Part shown: positions 1-11,585 of the stretch, one piece after another
How the letters are laid out: each line of letters opens with the position of its first letter
How positions within the stretch are numbered: position 1 is the stretch's first letter
Assembly (NCBI GenBank): GCA_003667245.1
Contig: RCNN01000211.1
Span: 1-49,080, forward strand
Length of the DNA stretch: 49,080 nucleotides
Direction of reading: 5' to 3'
DNA from: Heterostelium multicystogenum
Lineage: Eukaryota > Evosea > Eumycetozoa > Acytosteliales > Acytosteliaceae
Notes under the pieces: model-generated
Database searches by the model: none
What the model was told of the DNA's origin: nothing
Seen by the model: only the letters and a program-made list of their open reading frames with translations
Position numbers and translations under genes: made by a program

Positions 1-2498
1 TCTGATTTGTCGTCTCAGTCGTACTTCAAGATGGTTTCTGCATTCTCACCCAACGCCACATTGGGCATCTGTGGATTGCACCCAGCCATTTTGGCACCAA
101 TGATCTTGTTTGCTGGTTCATGATTGCTCGTCCATCCATTCCCAACTGGTGGATCTGGCTCTACTGGATCTCACCAATTCACTATTCATTCGAAGGTCTC
201 ATGACTAACGAACACTACGGACGCCAGTACTCTTGCACCAACAAGGAGATGGTACCACCACCCTGAAATCGCAGCTGCAGCATACAACAACGTTACTATT
301 TGCCCAATTAGTGATGGAAGTCAATTCATTCAACTTCTGGGTATGCAGGACAACAACTGGTTCAAATGGGTCGATCTTGCAGTCGTATGTGGTTTCGCCA
401 TCCTTTGGAGTTGTTTGATGTACTATTTCCTCCGTGTTGTCCACTACGATTCACGTGCTGCCAACGCTGAAGCCGATCGTCGTAACTCCAAGCGTGCAAA
501 GAAGACTGCCGCAGCAGGTAAGGAGCACAAGGTCACTGTCAAGAGCACCAAGGAAGCTAAGATCAAGAAGGAGATCCCAATTGGATGTTACATGCAATGG
601 AAGGATCTTACTTATGAGGTAGATATTCGTAAGGACGGAAAGAAACAGCGTTTGAGACTCTTGGACGGTATCAATGGTTATGTAAAGCCAGGAATGTTGC
701 TTGCTTTGATGGGTCCTTCAGGAGGTATGTATAGTTCAACTGTTTAGCTTACTCTCATTCAATACTAATACGACGTATCGAATCTAGCTGGTAAATCAAC
801 TTTACTCGATGTTTTTAGCTAATCGTAAGACAGGTGGACATACTAAGGGTCAAATCTTGATTAACGGTGCAGAAAGAAACTAAATTCTTTACTCGTACCT
901 CTGCTTACGTCGAACAGCTCGATGTATTGCCACCAACTCAAACAGTACGTGAGGCAATTCAATTCTCAGCCAAGACTCGTCTTCCAAGCTCAATGCCAAT
1001 GAGCGAGAAGATGGCATTTGTCGAAAATATCTTGGAAACATTGTCACTCTTGAAGATCGCCAACAAGATGATTGGTCATGGTGAGCAAGGTTTGTCACTC
1101 TCTCAACGTAAGCGTGTCAACATTGGTATTGAGCTTGCTTCTGATCCACAATTGCTCTTCCTTGACGAGCCAACTTCTGGTCTTGACTCAAGCGCAGCCC
1201 TCAAGGTAATGAATCTCATCAAGAAAATCGCAATGAGTGGTCGTTCAATCATCTGTACTATCCATCAACCATCCACTTCAATCTTCAAACAATTCGATCA
1301 CTTGCTTCTCTTGAAGAAGGGTGGTGAGACAGTCTACTTTGGTCCAACCGGTGAGCGTAGTTCAATTGTACTCGACTACTTCGGTTCCCATGGATTGCAC
1401 TGTGATCCACTCATGAATCCAGCCGACTTTATCCTCGATGTAACTGAGGATGAAATCCAGGTCGAGTTGAACGGTGAGCCACACACCTTCAAGCCAGTCG
1501 ATGACTTCAAGGAGTCTCAACTTAACAACAATCTCCTTGCTGCCATTGACGCTGGTGTCATGCCAGTTGGTACCCCAGTTGCCGAATTCCATGGTAAATA
1601 CTCGTCTACCATTGGAACTCAATTCCATGTCCTCTTCCGTCGTGCATGGCTTGCTCAAGTGCGTCGTGTTGACAACATTCGTACTCGTCTCATGCGTTCT
1701 TTGATTCTTGGTATCATCTTTGGTACTCTCTACCTTCAAATGGACAAAGATCAACCGGGTGTCTACAATCGTGTTGCACTCCTGTTCTTCTCTCTCGTCT
1801 TTGGTGGTATGTCCGGTATGAGTTCCATCCCAATTGTCAGCATGGAGCGTGGTGTCTTCTATCGTGAGCAATCCGCCGGAATGTATCGTATCTGGATCTG
1901 GTTGCTCACCTTCATTGTCACTGACTTGCCATGGATTTTCCTCTCTGCCATTCTCTACGCCATCCCAGTATACTTCATCTCTGGATTGACACTCGATCCA
2001 AATGGTGCCCCATTCTTCTACCACACATTCATTCTCTGCACTACCTACCTCAACTTTGCACTCGTTGCCATGTTGTTCGCTATGATTTTGCCAACAGATG
2101 AAATTGCACATGCCATGGGTGGTGTGCTCCTCTCTATCACTGCATTGTTTGCTGGTTTCATGATTCCACCAGGATCAATCCCTAAGGGTTGGAAATGGAT
2201 GTACCGTATCAACTTTGTTAAATACCCATTGGAAATCTTCTTGGTCAACGAGTTTGAACATCTTAAATTCGGATGTCCCGACAACGACGGTGCCGTTCCA
2301 GTTCCAGTCGACATAGTCAATGGTACCTATGTGATCAAGCCATTCTGTCCATTACAAAAAGGTTCAACTCTCTTGGATCAATACGAAATGAAAGTTGACA
2401 ACCTCTATTTGAACATGACAGTCATCTTTTCATTCTCCATTTTCTTCACTCTCTTGTGTTATCTAGCTTTAAGATTGATTAGACATCAAGTTAAATAA
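1..2498 (+). CDS. ABCG-family (PDR-type) full ABC transporter, 5' end missing
   Basis: Membrane exporter with two ATP-binding and two membrane halves; the substrate cannot be read from sequence. The window opens inside the first membrane half ([16 protein letters not shown], then [17 protein letters not shown]). A charged linker and the second nucleotide-binding domain follow: Walker A GPSGAGKST, signature [12 protein letters not shown], Walker [14 protein letters not shown]-loop TIHQPS. The second membrane half runs to the TAA at 2496-2498. An intron at 726-787 (GTATGT...TAG) splits the Walker A motif after GPSG. Frame breaks lie at about 119-122 (one T missing), 261-264 (extra C), 811-816 (extra T) and 881 (extra T). 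With these allowed, the reading is continuous and every motif is conserved. I read it as an active-type gene with sequence errors close to the window edge, although a young pseudogene is possible. The dictyostelid subgroup (abcG number) cannot be fixed. Confidence 0.9.
726..787 (+). other. Intron inside the ABCG Walker A codons
   Basis: The donor GTATGTATAG follows GGTCCTTCAGGAG, and the acceptor TCTAG precedes CTGGTAAATCA. Removing 62 bases joins Gly-Pro-Ser-Gly to Ala-Gly-Lys-Ser-Thr in phase 1. Without splicing, the exon runs straight into a stop. Confidence 0.85.
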
Positions 2499-2686
2499 AC
2501 AATACAAATCAAATCAATAAACTATTTATTTAAATTATACCAAGTATAACTTTGTATTCAAATTTAAATACTTTGAGGAAGAAAACTGGATTCTTAGAAG
2601 TCCATTGCTTATGGTTCTCCATTTTCCATATGTTTCATAGGATGAGTTGTTTTCTATTGGATCAGTTGGAGATACCTAACTTGAAT

Positions 2687-4401
2687 CTATTTACTTGGTT
2701 TGGTTCTCTTTGAGTGTGGAGTGCTTTCAATTCTTTTGAAAACTAAACTATTTTCAACATGTGATTCCAACTTGAATGGGAATGCAGCAGGCGTCTTTTC
2801 CATCCATTGTTGCAAGAATTTAACTATACCTGTTCCAACTTGAATAAATTGAAGGTATTTTATGTTTTGGAAGTTGTTCAGCAACATACAAAGCACTATC
2901 TTTCAGATTCTTGGTTGGATATCGGTGAACAATCGTCATGATATCAGTATTTGGAAAGGTCTTGATGGTATCGACCTGCAAGTGATCTGCGAGAACCTTG
3001 ACATGTTTCAAATTTTTGAGGTCACATTTAGTTATGTAACCTGCCATAGTTGAGATATTCGTGCAATCAATAACTGTTGAATCATTCTGGACGGTATATT
3101 TGCCAACTGGATATGTATATATCAGCTTTATGCTATTCTTTATATTCCTTAAGGGTGCCAATACATCAGCGGTAAGCGCATCGAATGTAGTTATTTTGGT
3201 GATTCTTGAATTTGCTACATATTCCAAAAGATGCTTGGCATTGTCCAGTATTGGTTTCTGATATTCATAGGGGAAAAGGAAATTAAGGAATTTAAGTGTG
3301 GTTATGTTTGGACAACATTTAAGGAGAACATCCAACATTTCTGGGTCAGAGAATACCAGATGTCCTGCATAGAGTTTGCGAAGCTTTGGCATGTGTGAAC
3401 AAATTTCTTTCATGCAGGCAATCGGTGTTTTACGATCGTTGTGTACTACAGTGAGAACCTCTAGATTTTGAAAAATAGCTTTGTATTCATCAGTGAGGGG
3501 ATTTGGGAATCTTCCCAAATCCGCACTGTAGATTTCGAGCTTCTTAATGGTTTTCAGTGGAGAGAGTGGATGTGTGAGACTCAGGATCGCCTTAGTTGCA
3601 AAGGAATAGGATTTAACCTGATAGGTTAACAGGGGCACAATGTGGAATGATAGCAATCTGAAAAATGTCTTGGAGATTAGGCAGTATTTGAGAACTTCGG
3701 GCTGTAGTCGATTATAGTTTTTCTTGGACAGTCTGAACAACCACATTTCATGCCTTGCAGCGTAGCTGAGTATCTTTAAGATCACCAAATTTGAGAATAC
3801 AATTTCCGAACTGGTTCTTGGTTGGATCATGTTGGACCTTTCTGATGAATCTTGTTGTGAGTTGATTGCTGATATCTCTTTAATGAGAATGTGTTTCTTT
3901 TTATCTTTGACATCGATTCCCATTGATAGTGCCAGATCCTGAATTTCAACATTAGTCATAGACCTAAGTGTACCAGCATTATTTACATTTCTGAGTGATC
4001 CATTTGAAGTTTCTGAATGTTTATCTCCTCTTCTGTTATTATTAGTTGATATATTGTTATACTTTCGATCAATATTATTAGTATGGTTTTCGTTGATTTG
4101 AGTGGCTTGAGAACTTGTGGACCCCTCTATTTTCAATTGACTGACCGATTCATTGAATATAGACAGGAATTCCTTATCACCCACTGTCAAACCATCAACG
4201 AACACAGAAAGCCTTTTTATGCATCCACTTATGTGTGGGAGCAATAGTTGTTGGCCTAAATGTATTTAATAAGTAGACCTTTAAGTTAGTAAAACTGATG
4301 ATCTTCAGAAGGATATACATACCAATTGATAATCGACAAATTGGACATTTCTCATGTGCAATTTGATTAGAAATAACTTGATAATAGGCTCTATCTTCCA
4401 T
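2687..4401 (-). CDS. UBZ4-like zinc finger, SAP-like and F-box/LRR-like protein
   Basis: Two exons (4401-4323 and 4255-2687) join in phase 1 and give about 548 residues. The splice creates a C-x2-C-x11-H-x3-C motif: C19, C22, H34 and C38 in CPIC...LPHISGC. This is the spacing of UBZ4-type ubiquitin-binding fingers (Rad18, SNM1 class). An Asn/Ser-rich linker follows, then residues about 122-155 (TNVEIQDLALSMGI...KKKHILIKEI), which resemble a SAP DNA-binding helix pair. From about 180 an F-box-like helix (IVFSNLVILKILSYAAR) begins, and irregular leucine-rich repeats run to the end. One frame break lies at the A4 run (T4 on the plus strand, 2865-2868). Removing one base extends the protein from a premature stop at 2820 to 2687 (VAEQLPNIKYLQFIQ). 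The C-terminal part matches F-box/LRR-like multigene proteins of dictyostelids. The zinc finger is clear, the SAP call is moderate and function is inferred only. Confidence 0.7.
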
Positions 4402-4653
4402 GATTCTTTATCTATGAGTTCAAGTTATCTATTACTTTATTTTATAGTTTTCAAGACTTGAATACCACACCAAAATCTATCAATTTTACATCATAAAAAT
4501 TACAATTTTTTTATTTAAATATCTAGATATGAATGTTAAAAATCAAAGATTTTCTTTGTTGCCAAAGAGTTGTGTCAGAACGAATTTATAAACGACTACT
4601 ATGTTTCTTTTTGTTAGAATGATTGAAGAAAAATGATCAATTTAATTAATTAA
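4402..4653. promoter_or_regulatory. Divergent promoter region
   Basis: 252 bp between the starts of the F-box/LRR-like gene (-) and the ankyrin-family gene (+). It is AT-rich with poly-T/poly-A tracts (for example 4500-4520). No specific factor site is recognisable. Confidence 0.4.
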
Positions 4654-6347
4654 ATGAATCACATATTAATATCGTTAATATTAAAGAATTCAGTATTGAG
4701 CAAGTTGATATTTCATTTTGTTCACAAGATTTCAACAACTAGAGGTAAAACCTTGAAATGGAACGAGCTACTGAATAATCCCTCTGCACTGGCTGGTAAC
4801 AATTATTTAGACCAACTGAAGCTGTATTATAGTGGAAAGCGATATTGTCATCTTCAATATGAAGGTTGTGATATACTGGCAATGGCTATAAGATATGGAA
4901 CGTTGGAGATGGTCAAATATCTATTGGAACAACTCCAAGTTAAGAGAGTCGCTCAAAACCCATCAAATTCTGCTATCCTCGGCTCACCCCTCATTACTGC
5001 AATCGATTGTGGTAGATTAGATATCATCGAATTGATACTATATTACATACCATCAGCAAGTTGGGATTACAAATACCTATTTGCATATTCACCAAAATCA
5101 AATGATTTAAGTATTGTGAAATACTTTCATTCTAAGCTGTTAGAGTTTGAATGTGCAAATAAACATGATGATGTTTCCACGACTCATCCAAATGTATTTT
5201 AATAATGCAGCGCAAATAGGTAATATAGAAATCATAGAATGGCTGGCTGTGAACAGACCACAGGATTTAGAAAATCAGATATGTACAAATGGGCGTCCAT
5301 TAACAACCATACTCATGTTGTTGCTTATCTACTCGAGAAATACAGAGCCCTGTTAGATATAACTAACAGCAACTACCTTACTATTTCAAAAAAAAGTGAG
5401 ATATTCAAACTATTCTTCCAACAGCATTGTGCATACTCACCCTATCTTCTGAATGTGGTATGTCAAAATGGTAATCTGGAGCTAGCTCAATGGTTGCTTT
5501 CAAAACTCTACTGTAGAATTTGAACCAGTTGAAATGAGGCTTGTTGCATCCGATGGCCATCTGGAAGTTCTGAAATGGTTCTACAAAGAATACAATTCAT
5601 TAGCTGATTTTAAAGGATCGATGGATTTTGCTGCTAAAGGTAATCATCCAGAGACAATCAAGTGGCTACATGAGAATGGAATGAATGATGGAAGGAAAGG
5701 CATTTCCTATGCGGCAAAGAATGGCAATCTTGAATTGCTGAAATGGTATCATGAGAATACGTCGGAAGCGCTAGTACACGGAACCATCGATAAAGTCGCA
5801 ATCTTAGGACATCTCCATATTGTCAAATGGATGGTGCAGAATACAGATCAACAACTCAGTAGTTGGATTATTACTTATGCCATTGAGAATGACCATCTAC
5901 CAATTGTGCAATATCTTCATGACAAACGGGATGAACAAGGCAATCATCTTTATCAGATCCCAGCAGACTGTATGGAAAATGAATGGGATCCATTTCAATT
6001 CGAAATGACTAAATGGTTGCACCAGAATGACATTATTGAAATTTCAGAAAGACTATTCAGAAAGAGTATAGAAGCAGGTAATATGGCTCAGATAGAATGG
6101 ATTTTCCAACATCTACCATCTGAAGTCAGGGAATCAATCGAGCTTGCCGACTATATTGAAACTCTTTTTTAACCTCAATCTATATCATGTACTAGAGTGG
6201 ATGCTAAAACAATTTTCAACATCAATCGATAAACTGATTGAACTCCAAGAATCAATGAAATTGAATCACCGATACAATTTTGGAATCGATATATTAGATG
6301 ATCACATTTCATCCTTACAAAATCAAACTACTACTACTTTTCAATAA
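4654..6347 (+). CDS. Ankyrin-family protein of the dictyostelid multigene type (copy 1)
   Basis: About 563 residues. The N-terminus MNHILISLILKNSVLSKLIF looks like the short F-box-like leader seen in this family. Degenerate ankyrin-type helices follow, many ending in hydrophobic-x-W (IEIIEWLAVNRP, LEVLKWFYKEYN, LELLKWYHENT, LHIVKWMVQN), up to IDILDDHISSLQNQ. Four single-base breaks explain the split reading: T4 at 5197-5200 (one extra), A4 at 5271-5274 (one missing), A4 near 5504 (one extra) and T6 near 6167 (one extra). The corrected length, 1692, is divisible by three and no domain is lost. Such proteins are presumed protein-binding scaffolds; no specific partner can be inferred. A paralogue lies at 38109-39793. 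Confidence 0.75.
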
Positions 6348-7160
6348 ACTTTTGTTAGGTAATATATGCTATTTTGTATCTAAAGTGTCTACTTATCTTT
6401 AACTTTCTTTCTCCTACTACAAATAACAATATTAATATTAATTTAATATAAATATTACCAGGTTTAACCATGAAAGTAACTTTTCGTTTGGTTCGTTTGA
6501 TTCTATATATCCGACCTAGCGGACCTGGTTGAAAGTATCTATAAGTTTTAAATTTACTCTCATTAACTCAAGAGAAAATCAACAAATATGTTCCCTGGGT
6601 TTACAAATTATAGGTGATCTGTAAAAATACATAAAAAAAAATCTGATGTGTTAACTTTGATTTCAAAGACTAAAAATCACTTTTATTTTACTATTTTATA
6701 AAAATACATCATCTTACATATAAAAATTTCCTTTTCTAAAATTGACCTTCCCAGGCACCCCAATTTCTTGCATATCTAAAACCAATCGAACAAACCACAC
6801 TAATGTATTAAAATAAGTTTATATTTTAATTTTCCAATTTTGCATTTTTTTAAAATATGCATATAAATAAGCTGAGCGCTCAAATGTCAAACCTAATCAA
6901 TCATCATTCAATCTTATTCAACTGTCAAATAACTATCTTTGATTAATAATTAACAAGTCACTTTTTAAATTGAAATTAAAGTCTCTTTAACAACAAACAA
7001 AACCAACAATACCTGTACATATAATTATCTTCAATATTAATATATATATATATATATTCAATCAAACTCAACTTTATTATTTCCCGAAAATAAATACAAT
7101 TCATCTATCTATATAACTAACTATCTAAAATAAATAACACTTTGTTTATATATAAACCAC
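6348..7160. other. Intergenic, upstream of vacuolin
   Basis: 813 bp of AT-rich DNA. It contains a TA dinucleotide run (about 7037-7060) and a slightly more GC-containing patch at 6470-6540. The last 150 bp before the vacuolin start hold A/T tracts and ACAAAACCAACAA-like stretches typical of amoeba 5' UTRs. I see no coding exon. Confidence 0.5.
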
Positions 7161-9026
7161 ATGGACAACATTGATATTAATAATGAAAAGGTTCTTGGAA
7201 GAGGTGAATCAAGTTCATCGGTTGTCATGAAAAGATTTGGTGGCACTGAGGCATCTACTTTCTCTTCGGACCATGATCATGAACAATATGACCACCACAA
7301 CCTCAAGCTTAGCCAAATTGTAATCCGATCCGACTTTGCCGATGTCTCGGCTGAGCAACAGGCTAAGATCATCTTGGAGCGTTTCAACTCTGGAATTAAA
7401 AACTCTGCCTTCACTGATAATCCTCTCTTGGGTCGTGCACTTGACAGAGTCGACATTTCTTATTTCGTATTGGGTCACCGTAATCAAATTGCCGAGTTGT
7501 TTGATCCACGTGGAGAGCGTTTCAGCACTGTGTACTCACCAGATCCAACTGTCGATATCAAGTACATTGGACCAATTTCAAAGACTGCCAAATACTATGG
7601 TGCCTATGGAAAGCATGTTCTCCAAGTACCACCAGGTCACTATGCCATGGCATTCACCAAAAATAGACCTGTTTTATATGGTGAAGGTCCACATGTAATC
7701 ATCGACCCAACCTTCCAATTCAATGAAAGCTGCTTCATCAACCAAAATGAACCATACATTTCTCACTCTACCATTAATATCCTCAGAGTTCCATCTGGAA
7801 AATTGGCCAAAGTATGGATTGGTACTCAACCATATATCTTTGAGTCAAGAAAAGATCCGTAAGTTGTAAAACTATCAAGAGTTCCAAATACCCATAGCTA
7901 ACCTCAACATTTAAACTTTAGATATGTAGTTGTAGATGCGCAATTCAAATTGGTTAAAAATGAATCCAATTCAAATAATGATAAACTAGCAATCTTCTAC
8001 GATGCAACTGAGCCATATATCTGTCATGGATCAATCAAACGTCTTATTCCACACACCGGTGAGGTAGCTGTAACTTATAACAATGGTATCCTTACCATCA
8101 TTCCAACACCAAAAGATGGAAAACCTTACATTATCGATTCGCCAACTCACAACTTTGAAGGATTCATCTCTACTGCTCTTCAGACCTGTCTCTTCCCTAG
8201 TAAAGAGACTAAACAAGCAGCATACAAGGATAACAAGCATGCCTCTTCAGATGAAATCAATCTCAAGATCTTCCAAACCAGAGATTCTCTCAGAGTTGGT
8301 GTTGTATTGGTAGTAGCATTCAAGATTATAGATCCAGAACTTGCAATCACCAAACTTGGAAAGGAAGGTATCATCAATCACATTGAGAATGTCTCCTTTG
8401 CCGATATGGGTAAAGCTATCCAATTATCTACTCTCCAAGAAGTCATGTATTTCACCCAAACCAAGCCAGGTCAAAAGAATGATGACCAAGCCATCCAAAC
8501 CATTCAGGATCGTGTCAAAGCTCATCTTGCACGTGATCTAGGTGAATACGGTATCGAATTGGCTCGTCTCCAAATCGAAACCATGAAAGTTTTGGACGCT
8601 GAAATCGCCAAGAAGCTTGCAGGACAATCTGTTACCTCTGCTGAATTCACCACCAAGCAGGCATCTTTGGCCAAGGAGTACGACATCAAGACAACTGAGG
8701 CTCGTCTTAAGGCAGAGACTGATAATATTGCACTTGCCCAACGTGGCCAAGCATTGATTGCGGAAGCACAAGCAAAGCTAGCCTCTGCTCAGAAGGAAGC
8801 TGAAGCACTATTGGTCAAAGCAGAAGCTGAAAAGAAAGCATCCGAACTCAAAGGAGAACTCTATATGAAATATCCAGCATTGTTTGAGTTGGAAATGGCA
8901 AAGATCAAAGCACAAGCAATGCAAAATGCCACTATCTATATCACCCCATCCGATGTTGGCAACTTTATGAATTCACCACTGCTTTTCTTCAATCAGATGC
9001 AAGCAGCCAACAATAAGAAGAATTAA
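7161..9026 (+). CDS. Vacuolin (SPFH/flotillin-like endosomal coat protein)
   Basis: Exons 7161-7858 and 7922-9026 join in phase 2 (donor GTAAGT, acceptor TTTAG) and encode 600 residues, the usual length for vacuolins. The sequence is characteristic of the family: [59 protein letters not shown] and [27 protein letters not shown] core follows, then a long Ala/Glu/Lys coiled coil (about 450-550) and a hydrophobic tail near FMNSPLLFF. Vacuolins oligomerise on the cytosolic face of late, post-lysosomal endosomes in Dictyostelium and mark that compartment before exocytosis. No frame break is present. Whether it is the vacA or vacB orthologue cannot be decided here. It is convergent with PSMG1. Confidence 0.93.
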
Positions 9027-9301
9027 CTATATGTATATGAAATCTAGTGAATCCCAATCACTGTTGAAAATGGGAAATAGATTTGGACGGCCTGGCTGGC
9101 AGATTTCAAAAGGATTAATTTTCTTTCTAAATCCATTCAACCGAAGCCACATTCAAGTCAATTGTATATCTCTACGAAACACTTTTAAATAGATAATTTT
9201 AAATTGTTTCCAACACATAAATATAATAATAATAATAAATCTATACAATTAATATTGTTTTACATCTAAAATATTTTAAGTAGTGCTATGACTTCAAATA
9301 A

Positions 9302-9412
9302 CAATCCAATTGTTATTGAATACAATGATTGAATGATGATTCAAAACAGATCTTTAAATGAATGCTTCATCACTCAATCATTGTATCCAATTGGTATCAA
9401 TTGGAAGGATTG
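9302..9412. repeat. Long imperfect inverted repeat (hairpin) between convergent genes
   Basis: The left arm 9302-9342 begins CAATCCAATTG and contains ATACAATGATTGA. The right arm 9360-9412 is its imperfect reverse complement: TCAATCATTGTAT, then CAATTGG, then GGATTG. A 17-base loop separates them. Small asymmetric bulges occur, but about 35 bases pair. It sits between the 3' ends of vacuolin and PSMG1, so it could be a 3'-end or termination structure, or a fold-back element. Confidence 0.65.
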
Positions 9413-9500
9413 TGAAGAGAAAGAGATGGTTGGAATATGGAATATACAGATTATCTTTATTGAATGGCTGGCGAAGACTGCTGTGATCGACTGAACTACG
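9394..9500 (-). repeat. Diverged copy of sequence also present at 37228-37355
   Basis: By eye, roughly 70% of bases agree with 37228-37355 over about 100 bp, in the same orientation (shared blocks GATATACA/AATATACA, TCTTTA, TGGCTG, GACTGAACT and ATCAATTGGA). Read on the minus strand, both share a peptide pattern QP-x2-KDN-x-YIP-x-S. This copy has no surrounding open frame and lies just beyond the PSMG1 stop. It overlaps the right arm of the neighbouring hairpin. Confidence 0.5.
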
Positions 9501-9534
9501 AAGTTTATATTCTGATTAAATATATAGTCCTCTA

Positions 9535-10573
9535 TCATTTCTTCTGTTTAACCAATTGAATCAATTTCAAATAGTTTTGGTGTGATTGATTTGGCACTTT
9601 GTTAAAGATTGGATTGACTTGTTTCATTTGATTTTCTAGATTGATGACACTTGAATTACACAAAGAAGATGACTCAACAAGATTCTGTAGTGAAAAGCAT
9701 TCAATACCGTCTACTTCACACTGGTAATTCGGTAATTATATGATTAGTATAACGTTGTTTTTGCCTGAATTCAATGATACTTACTTGTGATAATAAAGCG
9801 GCAGTCAAACCTTGTACTAGATTTGGTGATTCCAAAGGAGTAAATGAATTATTATTATTGATGGAACAGTTGGATGTAGATAATGTTCTAATGAAAGGTG
9901 GTTGTGGGTGTGCATGTTCCGATGAAATGAATTGAGTGTCAACAAGAGAGTCTATGATGATGACCTTTTCTGGTTTAAATGACTCGATAATGAGTTGTGC
10001 CATTTTGAATGATCTATCTTCTGGAACGACATATTGACACAAAATAAATACAGTATCATCACATGAATATATCTGACATCTATTATTAAGAATTGGTTCA
10101 TTTGTTCTAACTGGATTCTGTTATGCAATAAGTACACAATAATATTATTAGTAACGAATCAAAATCAAAGAAATAGGTGTAATACAATACAATATCACGA
10201 ATAGTTATTTCACCAACTTCCTTTAGACTGTCATTAAACATTGTTCTAATATATATTGAGGGAGCATCTCTTGTTGCGACAACCAATAGTTTTGCTTTTA
10301 CGTTGGCATTGTTATCCTTAATCTATAATGAACATGGTTAGTATTCATTCAACCTATTGATAATAGAAATGGTGTCGTTGATGATATATACATTGAGAAT
10401 AGGAGCTGGTCTATCAATGAATTCATTTTGTTCTTCTTCTTCCTCCTCGATCTCCCAGTTTCTAGATCTAGTTTGTTTGATATCAAAGTAACTCTAAATG
10501 AAATAGATGATGAAGAATCAATTAATAACAATCATTTTGAAATCATATAATAATTAGAATATTCTAATACCAT
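9535..10573 (-). CDS. psmG1: Proteasome assembly chaperone 1 (PAC1/PSMG1)
   Basis: Five exons (10573-10571, 10493-10392, 10322-10191, 10117-9785, 9720-9535) give 251 residues with no frame error. The first coding exon is only the ATG, followed at once by a GTATTAG donor; translation then runs SYFDIKQTRSRNWEIEEEEE. Diagnostic similarity to PSMG1: an acidic stretch after the N-terminus, then FIRTLSTSN...PLESPNLVQGLTAALLSQ, matching the FLRAL...LEQPNIV...LPAAVLS block of the animal protein. PSMG1 pairs with PSMG2 to build the 20S proteasome alpha ring in the cytosol. The C-terminal exon (CEVDGIECFSLQNLV) is less conserved. The gene is convergent with vacuolin. Confidence 0.88.
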
Positions 10574-11585
10574 TTTATAAATCTTTAAGTTGAGTATGTT
10601 AGCTGTTATTAAATGTGAGTGTGATCTTCATCACCAAGCCAATCCATTTCATCATTGCAAAATTGTTACCCTTTTTTTGTAAATTTAAATTTAAATTTTT
10701 AAACAATAATAAATTAAACTTATCATATGATAGATTCACTTCACGCAAACAAGAATATGAATAACAACTTTAAATGAAATGCGGAAATAGTAAATCAAGA
10801 TTGCAACTACTGAAAATGTTAGGATATATTCAACTGGCCTGGTCATGTATTATTATTATTAGTTTAATTTTAAAAATAAATAGCGAAATGAATCTTATCT
10901 CCTAGTGTAGTGCAGTGTAGTAAGTAGAGTCGTTTCAATTTGAAATTCATTAAATCAATGTTTGCATGTACATGCAAGCAATGTATCTCCTCTGTTCTTC
11001 TTGTAAAAAACAAAGATATTTTCAATGATTTTTATATAAATCATAATAATATTAATAATAGTAGAATGATCATAATTAGATTGTTTTAAAAATATCTATA
11101 AATATTTAGTGTTTGTTTATATTTGGTAAGAGTTAAAAGTGAAAGTTAGTTAGTTTATCTTTTTGGGGGGTTTGGTCATCATCACAAAGATTGGAGTAGA
11201 GAGGTCATTGCCATTCACAATAAAATTTATCAGTTTTATTTGGATTGTACAGACAATCCCACGAATTTTCAAAAGAGTTAGCTGACCAGGACCAATTTTA
11301 TGATTTTTTATGAAATTTTAAAAACCAGAGATATTGTAAAGCCATCCGAATCCCAAAAGAGATTTTTTAAAAATTTATATACTGTTGTCAAAAAGAAAAA
11401 AAGATCTTTTTTAAGTTAAGTTTTAAGATTTCTGATTTTTTTTTAATTATTTTTTTTTGAATATTTTAGAAATATCCTGTGTGGTAGCATAAACAGTAGG
11501 CAGAGTACCGTCCAATATTTAAGGAAACTCTGCAAGCACCAGTCTTTATTATTGATTTACATATTTATACAGATATTTAACAAAG
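10574..11585. other. Intergenic between PSMG1 and lysozyme (divergent)
   Basis: About 1 kb, AT-rich, containing both upstream regions. Visible structure: a perfect 16-base palindrome TTGCATGTACATGCAA at 10962-10977, another (AAAAAAGATCTTTTTT) at 11397-11412, and a G6 run at 11163-11170. A less AT-rich stretch lies at about 11470-11550, just before the lysozyme start. No open frame of note. Confidence 0.5.

Noticed and set aside
1362..2111. 249-codon minus-strand frame
   Set aside because: Shadow of the ABCG gene on the opposite strand; the plus strand carries all conserved motifs.
11470..11550. Possible structured RNA before lysozyme
   Set aside because: Less AT-rich than its surroundings, but I could not find a convincing stem or known small-RNA motif.
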